Positions 20,501 to 29,838 of a stretch of DNA of 64,000 nucleotides are shown piece after piece (positions within the stretch are counted from its first letter, which is position 1; every line of letters starts with the position of its first letter). Source of the DNA: Mesomycoplasma ovipneumoniae (GTDB lineage: Bacteria > Bacillota_I > Bacilli_A > Mycoplasmatales > Metamycoplasmataceae). The notes below the pieces were generated by a model. It did not search any database, was not told the DNA's origin, and saw nothing but the letters and a program-made list of their open reading frames with translations. The stretch lies in assembly GCF_038095995.1 (NCBI RefSeq), contig NZ_CP146005.1:62001-126000 (forward strand), read 5' to 3'. The translations under genes were made by a program, and so were the position numbers.

Positions 20501-21943
20501 GATTTTGTTCGTGATCTTTTTGGAAAAGATAAAACATTTCGTGCCGGAACTATTTTGACAAATGCCGAAAAAACTGTTTTTGGTCTGGGAAGAAAACTTG
20601 GCGAATTTAAGGCAATGTATGATTCAAAATTTGATCTAAACCGTGAAGTTTCATATTTTACAAACACATTTCTCGATTTTTTAGCCACAAAAGCTCAAGG
20701 TGTAAAACGAACATCAGGAAAACACGCTGGTGGAATTATAGTTATCCCCCAAAACCGTGAAATAGAAGATTTTACTCCTATTAATTTTCCGGCAAATAAT
20801 GAAAAATCTGACTGAAAAACAACACATTTTGATTATAATGCGCTTCATGATAACCTTTTAAAACTAGATATTTTAGGCCATGATGATCCAACAATTTTGC
20901 TTCATTTAGAGGAAATTACTGGAGTAAAATCAGATCAAATTCCAAAAAGTGACCATAAAATCTTATCACTTTTTACCTCAGCAAAAGAATTAGGCCTTCA
21001 ACCAGGTCAAATGCTTGACGAACAGACAGGGACAATTGGAATTCCAGAATTTGGGACTCCTTTTGTTAGAAGAATGCTTCAAGTTGCAAAAGTAAAATCT
21101 TTTGCTGATATTGTCGCAGTTTGTGGTCTGGCCCACGGAGGTGGAGTTTGGCAAAATAATGCTGAAGTGTTAATTTCCAAAAAAAACCACGCAATTAACG
21201 AGGTAATTTCCTGTCGTGATGATATTATGATTTATCTTTTAAGAATGAAACTAGATCATCATGACGCTTTTAATATTATGGAAAAAGTTCGAAAAGGAAA
21301 AGGACTTACACAAGGCGAAATTGATATTTTAACCGAAAAAAAAGTTCCAACTTGGTATATTGACTCATTGCAAAAAATTGGCTATATGTTTCCAAAAGCC
21401 CATGCGGTTGCTTATGCAATGAAAGCTTGAAAAATCGCATATTTTAAACTATATCACCCACTTGCATTTTATTCATCATATTTTTCAATCAGACCTGATG
21501 TTAAAGATATTGATACATTAATTCAACCGGCAGATAAAATTGAGGCTAAAATTCTGACACTACAACAAAAGCAAACAAATCTAAATGGATCAGGCCAAGG
21601 TTTAACCCCAAAAGAAAAGGATTTAATTCCATTTTTAGAAATCAGTCTTGAACTAAAACTGCGAGGATTTGAAATTGAAAATGTTAATCTTTTAATGTCA
21701 GATGCTCAAAATTGAATTGTTAATAAAGAAAATAATTCATTAATTCCACCATTTATTTCAGTTGATGGAATTGGTGATATTAATGCACGAAAAATCATTC
21801 AAGCCCGTAATTTACGGCCTTTTTCGTCAATTGAAGATTTTCAGGCCCGAACAGATACAAATAATACTGCGCTAAAAAAATTAATACAACTGGGAGTTTT
21901 TGATAAAATTTCTAAGACAACACAAGTAAATTTATTTGACTAA
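17552..21943 (+). CDS. polC: DNA polymerase III alpha subunit, PolC type
   Basis: 1463-aa replicative polymerase of low-GC Gram-positives. Order: N-terminal domain and OB fold (about residues 200-310), split PHP domain beginning TMDGISSASAYVRHALK, DEDD proofreading exonuclease starting FVIFDLETTGLS (about 404), two zinc-binding CxxC pairs (CQNC... CQNC, about 915-945), palm region with PDIDLNFSG (about 968-976), and KAHAVAYAMKAW near the fingers. PHP metal residues are partly lost (ADLD where TDHG is usual). Start ATG 17552 follows GAGGGTGGC. Nine or more UGA Trp codons interrupt it under the standard code. Its 3' 200 bp are duplicated near 25460. Confidence 0.95.
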
Positions 21944-21957
21944 AAAGGAGTAAAATT

Positions 21958-22038
21958 ATGGATATTGGTGACAAAGTTTTATGTAAAGTCAAATCTTTAA
22001 ATAATCCCAAATTTTATTGAAAAAAATTTCTAATATAA
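21958..22038 (+). pseudogene. Remnant of S1-domain gene start after polC
   Basis: MDIGDKVLCKVKSLN... matches the first 14 residues of the S1-domain protein at 25708, then diverges and stops at TAA 22038. With the polC copy at 25460 it shows that the polC-S1 junction exists twice, once with an intact polC and once with an intact S1 gene. Confidence 0.8.
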
Positions 22039-22227
22039 AATAAAAATTATACTTTACACCTCCGAGGAAAAAACAACTTTAAGTAATAATTTAATGGAAA
22101 AAATCAAAGTAGATGATGAAAAGTTTGCAAGTAACATCGAGTTGATCATGGCTTCTTAATATAATATAATATAGTATAATATAATTAGCTACTTTTATAT
22201 CTAATGATAAATTTAAGGAGGCTTTAA
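22039..22227 (+). promoter_or_regulatory. Promoter region of the A1-B1-B1b cassette
   Basis: Contains a run of overlapping TATAAT hexamers (AATATAATATAATATAGTAT at 22158-22177 and onward), an obvious cluster of -10 boxes, then GGAGG 8 nt before the A1 start. A tiny 21-codon frame at 22094 looks like debris. The repeated TATAA units could change length by slippage. Confidence 0.4.
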
Positions 22228-23139
22228 ATGCTTAAATTATCCAAATTTAAAATCATTTTTGGAATAACAACTTTTGCGACAGCTGTTACTTTACCTTTTT
22301 TAATATTAAGTATTAATGAAAAAACTGTTAAAAATCATAAAAATATATCTGAGACAACCTTCTCTAAAACATTAAAATCCGAATCTCTGAAAGTAATTTC
22401 AGCTTTAAAACAAAAAAATGCCGAGTCCTTTTCTTCTACTAACGAAAATACCGAAGCACAGATTAAGGATTTTTCAAAATTTGAAAAAGATTTTCAAGAT
22501 TATATTGATGAAGTTGCAGAAAACCCAAATTTAAACTTTGAAAAAATAGCTAAAGAAAAATTACTAAAAAAAGGTGTTACCGCCGATAATATAGAAAAAA
22601 TATTTGCTTCAAAAAATTCAAAAAATAACAAAATTCAAAATCAAGAATTATTTATTAAGCCTCAATCCTTTTCTTCTAAGAGCGTTCCTAATTTAAAAAT
22701 GAAAGAATTTGCGAATAAACTTTGGAATCAACACGTTTCCAATGCCGCATTTGCCGCTATAAATTACGGTCTTGCAGTGGCTTATGGAGTTATTTGAATG
22801 TGGTGATCAGCATTAGCTAGTGCGGCGGCTGGCACTGCCTCAACAATGCTTTCAGTTGAATACAAAAATACTTATAATTCTCTTGTGTATGACAAAAATT
22901 GAGATGCTATTAAAGAAACAGACTATCAATATGGACTCAGGCTTGGTTCCAGAGGATTATCGTATGTTGGGCTTGCATTGTCGTTTAAAGAAATAGGAAA
23001 GCAAATAAACAAATTAAGAGGTGTGCAAGTAGCGGCAGCCGCTACTCTAAATAGTGTAAAATGGGTAAGTCCCCAAATTATAATTATATTATCTGCAATA
23101 GATGTTTTTCAAACAATTATTTCCTTAGGTAATCAATAA
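22228..23139 (+). CDS. Secreted/anchored protein A1 with alanine-rich hydrophobic core
   Basis: 303 aa, function not recognised. N-terminal helix (IIFGITTFATAVTLPFLILS, residues 10-29) is a signal or anchor; residues 40-165 are charged and helical, with FSKFEKDFQDYIDEVAENPN; residues about 175-215 form a hydrophobic core (HVSNAAFAAINYGLAVAYGV then ALASAAAGTASTML), followed by EYKNTYNSL and a further hydrophobic C-terminus. The protein at 40043 has the same layout and these motifs. GGAGG precedes the ATG; B1 starts 1 bp after the stop. The hydrophobic hairpin makes a membrane-active secreted protein possible, but that is inference. Confidence 0.7.
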
Positions 23140-23140
23140 A

Positions 23141-24061
23141 ATGAACTTTTGGTCAAGAGTTGAAAAATTTCTAAATCTTAAAATACCAAAAAAATTTTCA
23201 ATAATTCCGTTTTTGTCTAATCTTGTGTATTTTTGACTATTTTATTATTTAGTTTTTCGTTTCAACCCTAACAAACAAAAAAGACATTATTTCTTTCTTG
23301 TTTTAATTTACTTAATAAGCTACCCGTTTCCTTTTTTTGTGCTTGTTTTAGTACTGAGTTTAAGTCATAATGGTGATTTTTTAAGATTTTTTTATTTAAA
23401 AATTTTTAATAATTATTTTTTAATGCATTTGTTTGAAACAATTACTTACTTAATTTTTTATTTCCCTTATTCATATGTTTGTAGTTTTTTACAAAAAGTA
23501 TTCCGTTTTTATTTAACAAAAAAAGTGAAACAAAAATTAGGACGACTAAATCCAGAAAATAAATTTGATTTTTTAACTAACTTTGATTATGATAAATATT
23601 ATAAATTTACCTGTCAAAGACAACTTTATGATCGTTATTTTGAACAGCAAAATTGATATAAACATGATCAAAATGTTGAAAATATTATTAAGTCAATAAA
23701 CAATTATGACTGACACCAAGGCTATGTAGCCAGATATTATTCTCATATAATATTGCAAATTTTTTTGTTTAATTCTGAAAATTCAGAATTAAAAATCAAT
23801 AAAAAAAACTGAAAATATTTTTTAATAATCTATTTTATTTTTACAACACTACATTTCATATTTACATGATACTCTATATGACTGTTTTATGGTTATTTTT
23901 TCTGAGACAAATTAAATAATGAGGATCTTTATAAAGATCTTTTTAAAAGTAATGCTGTTTTTGCTATGCCAGGAATGTTCGTTGTGATGGGTTATGTTGT
24001 TATTCCTTCACTTTTTTATTATCCAAAGACGTGAATAACATATCGACTATTTGAAAGTTAA
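23141..24061 (+). CDS. Multi-spanning membrane protein B1
   Basis: 306 aa, function not recognised. Starts 1 bp after A1. Opens with FWSRVEKFLNLKIPKKFSIIPF, then helices at about 25-45 and 48-72, another pair near 85-125 (IFNNYFLMHLFETITYLIFYF), a cytosolic KVKQKLGRLNPENKFDFLTNFDYDKYYKF segment, and two C-terminal helices. The neighbour at 24173 is about three-quarters identical, clearly a tandem duplicate. The partner of A2 (40990) shares the EKFFNLK..IPF opening and the central FLQNF block. Tight coupling to A1 suggests they act together. Confidence 0.7.
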
Positions 24062-24172
24062 AAATTACTTTAATTAATTTTAAGCAGCTTAGAAAAGCCA
24101 AATTATAAATAAAGCAATATAGTTTTTAGACTTTTTATATAAAATATCCTACATTATTCAAGGAAATTTAAA

Positions 24173-25105
24173 ATGAACTTTTGATCAAGAGTTGAAAAAT
24201 TTCTAAACCTTAAAATACCAAAAAAATTTTCAATAATCCCGTTTTTGTCTAATATTTTGTATTTTAGCCTTTTTGTCTATTTAGTTTTTCTGTTTAATCC
24301 TTATAAGAGAAAAAAGCATTATTTTTTGCTTATTTTGTTTTTTTTAATAAGCTATCCATTTCCTTATCTCGCAATTGTTTCAATGTTAAGTTTGAGTCAT
24401 AATGGAAATTTTTTAAGACATTTTTATTTAAAAATTTTTAACAATTTTTTTATTTTGCATCTGTTTGAAATAATTACTTATTTAATTTTTTATTTCCCTT
24501 ATTCATATGTTTGTAGTTTTTTACAAAAAATATTCCGTTTTTATTTAATAAAAAAAGTGAAACAAAAATTAGGTCGACTAAATCCAGAAAATAAATTCGG
24601 TTTTTTAACTAACTTTGATTATGATAGATATTATAAATTTACGTGTCAAAGAAAACTTTATTCACGTTATTTTGACATTAATAATTGACACCAATATGAT
24701 CAAATTGTCGAAAATATTATCAAATGAATAAATAACACTTTATGACATGCACAAGGTTATCTACCAAGATATTATGCTCATATAATTTTGGAAGTGTTTT
24801 TATTTAATTCTGATAATTCTAATAATCCAGAATCAAAAATCAATCCAAAAAAATGAAAATATTTTTTAATATTTTATTTCATTTTTACAGCATTGCATTT
24901 TATATTTACATGATATCCACTTTGATTAGTTGCTGGATATCATTATTGAGACCAATTAAATGTGAATCTATATAAAGAACTTTTTCGAGAAGATGTTGCT
25001 GTTTGAGTACTACCATTGTTATTTCTTTTTCTAGGTTATGTCATTATTCCTGTGGTTCTTTATTTCCCAAAAACATCGCTGACATATTGACTTTTTGAGG
25101 GGTAA
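24173..25105 (+). CDS. Multi-spanning membrane protein B1b (tandem duplicate of B1)
   Basis: 310 aa, with the same opening MNFWSRVEKFLNLKIPKKFS and domain order as B1, most divergent in helices 1-2 and the C-terminal 120 residues. AAGGAAATTTAAA precedes the ATG. The 110-bp spacer has its own weak TATAT-rich stretch. Retention of two full-length copies, against one decayed copy in the second locus (42271), suggests the second copy is useful or recent. Confidence 0.7.
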
Positions 25106-25213
25106 AAATTATTAAAATTAGCAGAAAAAATTCAGACAAATAATTTTATCTATGATTTTGATTGTACCACTTTTGTTAATTTTTCTACTAATTTATTTTG
25201 TCTTGGGTCTTCC

Positions 25214-25459
25214 CTAGTTTCCCAGTTTGATGAGATAATTTTAAAAAAGTCTCGGATTTTCAGTTCTTTTTTAAATTTTTTGTTAAGAGTTAATTACAAA
25301 TTTTATTAGTGATTTATTAAGATATCAAAGTAGAAATCATGCCTATTTCAAATATTTTGATCACTAGAAACACCACCACGATTTTTAAATATCATTTGCT
25401 GATTTGATGTGTTAAATCCAACCCTTTGTCTTAATTTTTGCATCAAATTGGCAAACCCA
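25214..25459 (-). mobile_element. Remnant of IS1634-type right end
   Basis: From CCTAGTTTCCCAGTTTGATG, corresponding to the terminal repeat, through decayed transposase C-terminal coding sequence (TTAGTGATTTATTAAGATATC matching the stop region; CACCACGATTTTTAAATATC; CCCTTTGTCTTAATTTTTGC). Internal and left parts are missing. It abuts the duplicated polC end. Confidence 0.85.
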
Positions 25460-25707
25460 GAAAAAAATAATTTATTAATTCCGCAATTTATTTCAGTTGA
25501 TGGAATTGGCGATATCAACGCCCGAAAAAATCATTAAATCCCGTAATTTACGGCCTTTTTTGCCAATTGAAAATTTTCAGACCAGGACAGAAACAAATAA
25601 TACAGCACTAAAAAAAATTAATATAACTGTGAGTTTTTGGTAAAATTTCTAAAATAATACAAGTAAATTTATTTGATTAAACAAAAACAACAAAAAGCGA
25701 GTAAAAT
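25460..25707 (+). pseudogene. Decayed duplicate of the polC 3' end
   Basis: Matches polC 21725-21943 and the following 14 bp with scattered substitutions and frameshifts (for example CGAAAAAATCATTAAATCCCG against CGAAAAATCATTCAAGCCCG). It ends at the intact S1-domain gene, so this is the ancestral upstream border of that gene left as a non-functional copy. Confidence 0.88.
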
Positions 25708-26067
25708 ATGGATATCGGTGACAAAGTACTATGTAAAATCAAATCTCTACATAAAAAATATTTTTGGGTTTCAATGCCTGATGGCTATGATGGCGTTGTT
25801 TTTTTAGATGCAAAACAACTAACAAATGGTCGAAAAATTGATAATTACTACCAAATAGGCCAACAACTTATTTTAAAAATTGAGACAATTTCTCATTTTA
25901 ACAAAAAAGCATCACTTTTAGATACCCGTAGAGTAATTTACTACAATGAAGCCGAACATCTTTTAGAAACTCAATCAGGATTTAAAAATCTACAAAAATT
26001 GTGCGAGGAGCAAATAAATTATGAGTCTAAGTTTAGAAATAAAGTCAAAAATAAACCTGAATTATAG
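25708..26067 (+). CDS. S1 RNA-binding domain protein
   Basis: 119 aa. Residues 1-72 form an S1/OB-fold domain (MDIGDKVLCKIKSLHKKYFWVSMPDGYDGVVFL...YQIGQQLILKIETI...KKASLL), followed by a short basic tail. Small S1 proteins of this type are found next to polC or pgi in related species and probably act in RNA metabolism or translation control. AAGCGAG is a weak Shine-Dalgarno. The 3' end overlaps pgi by 47 bp in another frame, implying translational coupling. Confidence 0.75.
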   Translation: MDIGDKVLCKIKSLHKKYFWVSMPDGYDGVVFLDAKQLTNGRKIDNYYQIGQQLILKIETISHFNKKASLLDTRRVIYYNEAEHLLETQSGFKNLQKLCEEQINYESKFRNKVKNKPEL

Positions 26068-27310
26068 TGAATTTCAGCAAAAAGTTGCTGAAATTCACGA
26101 AAAAATTAATTCAAAATCTAGTCCTGATATTAATTTTTTAGGGTGAAATGATTTTCCTAATTCCGCTGTTAATTTTGATGAAATCAAAAAAATGCAGCAA
26201 AAAATCCAAAAATTACATGAAGACTCTATTAATATTTTAGTTGTAATTGGAATTGGTGGTTCATATTTGGGAGCAAAAGCTGCTATTGATTTTACAGGTG
26301 GTCTTGGTCCTTTTGATAATAAACCCGAGGTTATTTTTTTAGGAAATTCGCTATCATCAACAGATTTAGCCCAAAAACTTGAATATTTAAAGACAAAAAA
26401 ATTCGCAATTAATGTTATTTCCAAATCTGGATCAACAATTGAGCCAGCAGTAACATTTCAAATTTTATATCAATTTTTAGTTGATCAAGTTGGTGAAAAA
26501 GAAGCAAAAAATAGGACTTTTGTTACAACAGGTTTTAAATCTGGCGAACTTTTAGAAATAGCAAAAGCAAATAATTTTGAAACATTTGAAGTTATTGACT
26601 CAATTGGTGGCCGTTTTAGCGTTCTTTCATCTGTTGGATTTTTTCCAATGATATTTGCTGGAATTGATGTTTTTGAGGTAATTGAAGGAGCAAAACAAGC
26701 ACACAAGAGTTATTCAAAAGAGCTTGTTGAAGAAAATTTAGCCTATAAATACGCACTTTCTCGTTTTTTGCTTTACAAAAATCACGACTATAAAACTGAA
26801 ATTTTAGTTTCATATGAGCCATTTCTAATGTATTTTAATGAGTGGTGAAAACAACTTTTCGGCGAATCTGAAGGAAAAGATTTAAAAGGAATTTTTCCAG
26901 CTTCTGCAATTTTTACTACAGATTTGCATTCACTTGGTCAATTTATTCAATCAGGAACTAAAAATTTTTTTCAAACCGTTATTTATATAAAGAAACCAAA
27001 ATTTGACACTGAAATTAAAAAGTTGTCAACTTTTGAAACAAAAATTAACACACTTTCAGGAAAAACCTTAAATGAAATTAATTATCAAGCATTTTTAGCA
27101 ACAACACTAGCGCATTCAGAGCAAGGAAATAACCCTAATTTTGTAATTCAAGTTGAGGACAGCTCGCCAAAAACATTCGGTCATTTAGTAATGTTTTTTG
27201 AAAAAGCATGCGCAATGTCGGCTTATTTGCTCGGAGTTAATCCATTTGATCAACCTGGCGTTGAAGATTACAAAAAAGAATTAGTGAAAAATTTAGGCTG
27301 ATCTAAGTAA
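26021..27310 (+). CDS. pgi: Glucose-6-phosphate isomerase
   Basis: 429-aa glycolytic enzyme converting glucose-6-P to fructose-6-P. Motifs: VVIGIGGSYLGAKAA (about residues 66-80), ISKSGSTIEPAVTF (about 133-146), DSIGGRFSVLSSVGFFP (about 192-208), and QVEDSSPKTFGHLVMFFE plus GVNPFDQPGVEDYK (about 372-412), the last containing the PGI signature 2. AUG 26021 has GAGGAG 8 nt upstream. It overlaps the S1 gene. The last ten codons (KNLGWSK*) are duplicated at 27902 across an IS remnant. Confidence 0.95.
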
Positions 27311-27935
27311 TTTTTTAACATTTTTCCAAACTTCCAGTTTGATGTGATAATCTTAAAAAAGTGTCCGGTTTTTTTGGGCACTTTTTAACTTTTTTGGCAA
27401 AAGTTAATCACCTATTTTAAAACACTGACAAAATCAATTTATGGACTAAACAACAAAAATCATAAAAAATACAACTACTATTTAAACTCAATGCGAATAG
27501 AAAACTCGTTTTTATTTGCTGCGAGCCTAAAAAAATATATGAAGTTTTGAAAGAACAATAACCAAAAGCCCTAAATTTATAGATTTCTAAACGGTTAAAT
27601 TTAAGGCATACCATCATATTTAAAAATATAATGGATAATTCGCACTGACTGATTTTTTTTATGACAAAAACATCCTTGATTCCCCCTTAATTCAATATCA
27701 AAATTTATTCATTATTCTTAGTGAAGATTATTATAGCATAATTTTATTTTAGACCAAACATTTTTTTTTTTTTTTCAAAAGGTTAATTTCGAAACTATAA
27801 AAATTAAGGTTTAAGCCTCAAAAAACACGGATTTACCGTTATTTTTGCATATTTACATTCACTAAAAGTGAATTTTTGCCATCAAACTGTCAAACTTAGG
27901 AGTTAAAAATTTAGGCTGATCTAACTAATTTTTTT
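27311..27935 (-). mobile_element. Old, internally rearranged IS1634-type remnant flanked by pgi-tail repeats
   Basis: 27325-27420 resembles an IS right end (CTTCCAGTTTGATGTGATAA), and 27785-27900 an IS left end in the same minus orientation, including CACTAAAAGTGAATTTTTGCC and a decayed terminal repeat. The flanks AAAAATTTAGGCTGATCTAA at 27289 and 27905 are direct repeats of about 30 bp taken from the pgi 3' end. The middle (27430-27720) is foreign: it is an inverted copy of 55715-56000. A T15 run lies at 27761-27775. Confidence 0.75.
27430..27720. repeat. Dispersed repeat, inverted partner at 55715-56000
   Basis: Shared blocks include AATTCAATATCAAAATTTAT, TTTAAAAATATAATGGATAA, AACCAAAAGCCCTAAATTTA and TACAACTACTATTTAAACTC, present as reverse complement in the other copy. 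It encodes part of a Lys-rich sequence in one frame (complement of 55851-56075). Probably a fragment of another mobile element. Confidence 0.7.
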
Positions 27936-28146
27936 AGATTTTTGCTCTAAAAATAAAGAAAATTAAAAAATAAACTCGACAAAAAAGCCAACACCTTACT
28001 GTTAACTTTTTTTGCCTGGTTTTTTTAAAAATTTGCTATAAATTTATACACTTTTTGTAAAATTTACGATTTCTATAGTCTTTGAATTTACTTTAAGTTT
28101 TTATTACGCGTTATAATATAAAGTAATTTTTGAAGAAAGGTTATTT
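27936..28146 (+). promoter_or_regulatory. Promoter region of the methyltransferase gene
   Basis: Contains GTTATAATATAAAG (TATAAT near 28111-28116) and the ribosome site GAAGAAAGG ending 9 nt before the ATG. Nothing else recognised. Confidence 0.5.
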
Positions 28147-29357
28147 ATGAAAAAAATAACTATTTTTGAAGCTTTTGCTGGTCTAGGATCACAATTGCGT
28201 GCGCTCAAATTGGTAGGAAAAACTCTAAATTTTGAGGTTGAATCATTAGGAATTATTGAGTGATATATTCACGCTATTATTTCTTATCAAATTATTAATT
28301 ATGAAGTCTTACCAGCAGATACAAAAACGCCAATAGAAGTAATTATTGATCAACTTTCTTCATTAAGCCTTTCAATAGATAGCAAAAATTTAGTGTCTAA
28401 AAATTATTTTCAAAAAATGAAGGAAGATAAATTGCGTAAAATTTATCCTTATTTTTTAAAAATGCTCAATAATCCGTCTCTCTCTCTCTCTCTCTCATCT
28501 CTAAGAACAACAAAAATAATTATTATCCTTGATATTCAGATATTCATCAAGTTAATCAAATACCTAAAAATATAGATATTTTTACTTATTCTTTCCCTTG
28601 TCAAGACTTATCGACACAAGGATTACAAAAAGGTCTTAACCCTTCAACAAGAAGCGGGCTACTTTGGCAAATTAAAAGAATTTTAGAAAATAATTTAGAT
28701 AATTTACCTAAAGTTTTGTTGTTGGAAAATGTAAAAAATTTAGCTAGTCAAAAATTTCGTGCTGAATTTAATAATTGAATTAATTTTTTAAAAACTTTAG
28801 GCTACAAAAGTAAATGAAAAATTTTAAACTCTACTGATTTTGGATCATCTCAAAATAGACAAAGAGTTTTCATGGTTTCTTGGTTGACTAATAAAAAATT
28901 TGAATGACCAACCCCAATAAAACATAACAATAATTTAAAGAAGATTTTAGATTTTACTCATCTACCAAATGAAGAAAATCTAGCTAGCAAAATTTTTAAA
29001 TATCAACTAACAAGCCCTAGAATAACAAACTCAAGAATTAAGAAAAAGGAAATTATTAATTTTACTAAATTTAATTCTGAAAACTATATTTATTATCCTG
29101 ACTTTTTCGGACCAACACTTACAGCATCAGGGGCTAACTCTAGACTTAAATTTTTGTTTCAAGAAAACTACATAAGAGAAATAAATTTTTACGAGTCCTT
29201 TAAATATATGGGTTTTACAGCACATGATGCTCATAAAATTTATAAAACAAATTTAGTTCAACCAAAATCTATAATATTTTTAGCTGGTAATTCAATATCT
29301 ATCGAAGTTCTAAAAGCACTATTTGAAAAAATTGTTTTGCTTTTAGAAAAGGAGTAA
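28147..29357 (+). pseudogene. C5-cytosine DNA methyltransferase, out of frame at a (TC)10 tract (phase-variable)
   Basis: Frame 1 starts ATG 28147 with FEAFAGLGSQLRALKL (motif I) and reaches the TC tract, after which it stops at 28575 (142 aa). In the +2 frame from 28497 the rest is open to TAA 29357: SFPCQDLSTQG (motif IV, catalytic Cys), LLLENVKNL (motif VI), SSQNRQRVFMVSW (motif VIII) and AGNSISIEVL (motif X). Losing one TC unit (or gaining two) joins the frames into a protein of about 403 aa. So the gene is OFF in this sequence but reversibly so. The HNH endonuclease gene starts 3 bp later. Confidence 0.88.
28477..28496 (+). repeat. (TC)10 simple sequence repeat within the methyltransferase gene
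   Basis: Ten perfect TC units encode alternating Ser-Leu. The copy number is one unit away from the open frame. Dinucleotide tracts of this length mutate by slipped-strand mispairing. Confidence 0.97.
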
Positions 29358-29838
29358 TAGATGAGTGCAACTTTGAGATGGAGTAAATTAAAAATTAAAA
29401 GCAAACACTTTTCAGAAAACAAAAAAAATAAACCACAATTTAAAGGGGAAATATTTTTTGTTTATGATATTGAAAGTTTAGTAATTCATCATTTTTATAT
29501 TCAAATTAATAGTTGTGTCATGTCTAAATTAGTAACTAAAAGCCATAGAGAAGCCCATGAACAATGCGATATTAATAAAACAAGGTGTTGCTATTATAAA
29601 AAAAGGGAAGAGTTTTTTAATAGTCTTGAGCAAAAAGTTGTTCAAAAAGATAGACCACCTAAATCTAAAATTTATAATCAAGATGATTTACAAATCTTAA
29701 ATAATGATGAAATTGTACACTTAAATAAACTATTACGGGAAGCAAATTTTTTAACCACAATTAAAAATTTATATAAATTTATCTATGGTTCCAACCCAGG
29801 TGGAGAATTATTTATACCTAAAAATGCTCCTATTATTT

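Noticed and set aside
22158-22190. AT-rich TATAATATAAT run as a replication-origin-like element
   Set aside because: No DnaA-box cluster (TTATCCACA-like) nearby; it is better explained as overlapping -10 boxes.
24110-24172. Possible small gene between B1 and B1b
   Set aside because: Only stops and AT-rich sequence in all frames.
28477-28496. CRISPR-like or direct-repeat array
   Set aside because: No spaced repeats of 20-40 bp anywhere in the window; this is a simple dinucleotide tract.
28393-28575. Independent small protein ending in Ile/Lys-rich sequence
   Set aside because: It is the out-of-frame tail of the methyltransferase after the (TC)10 tract, not a gene.
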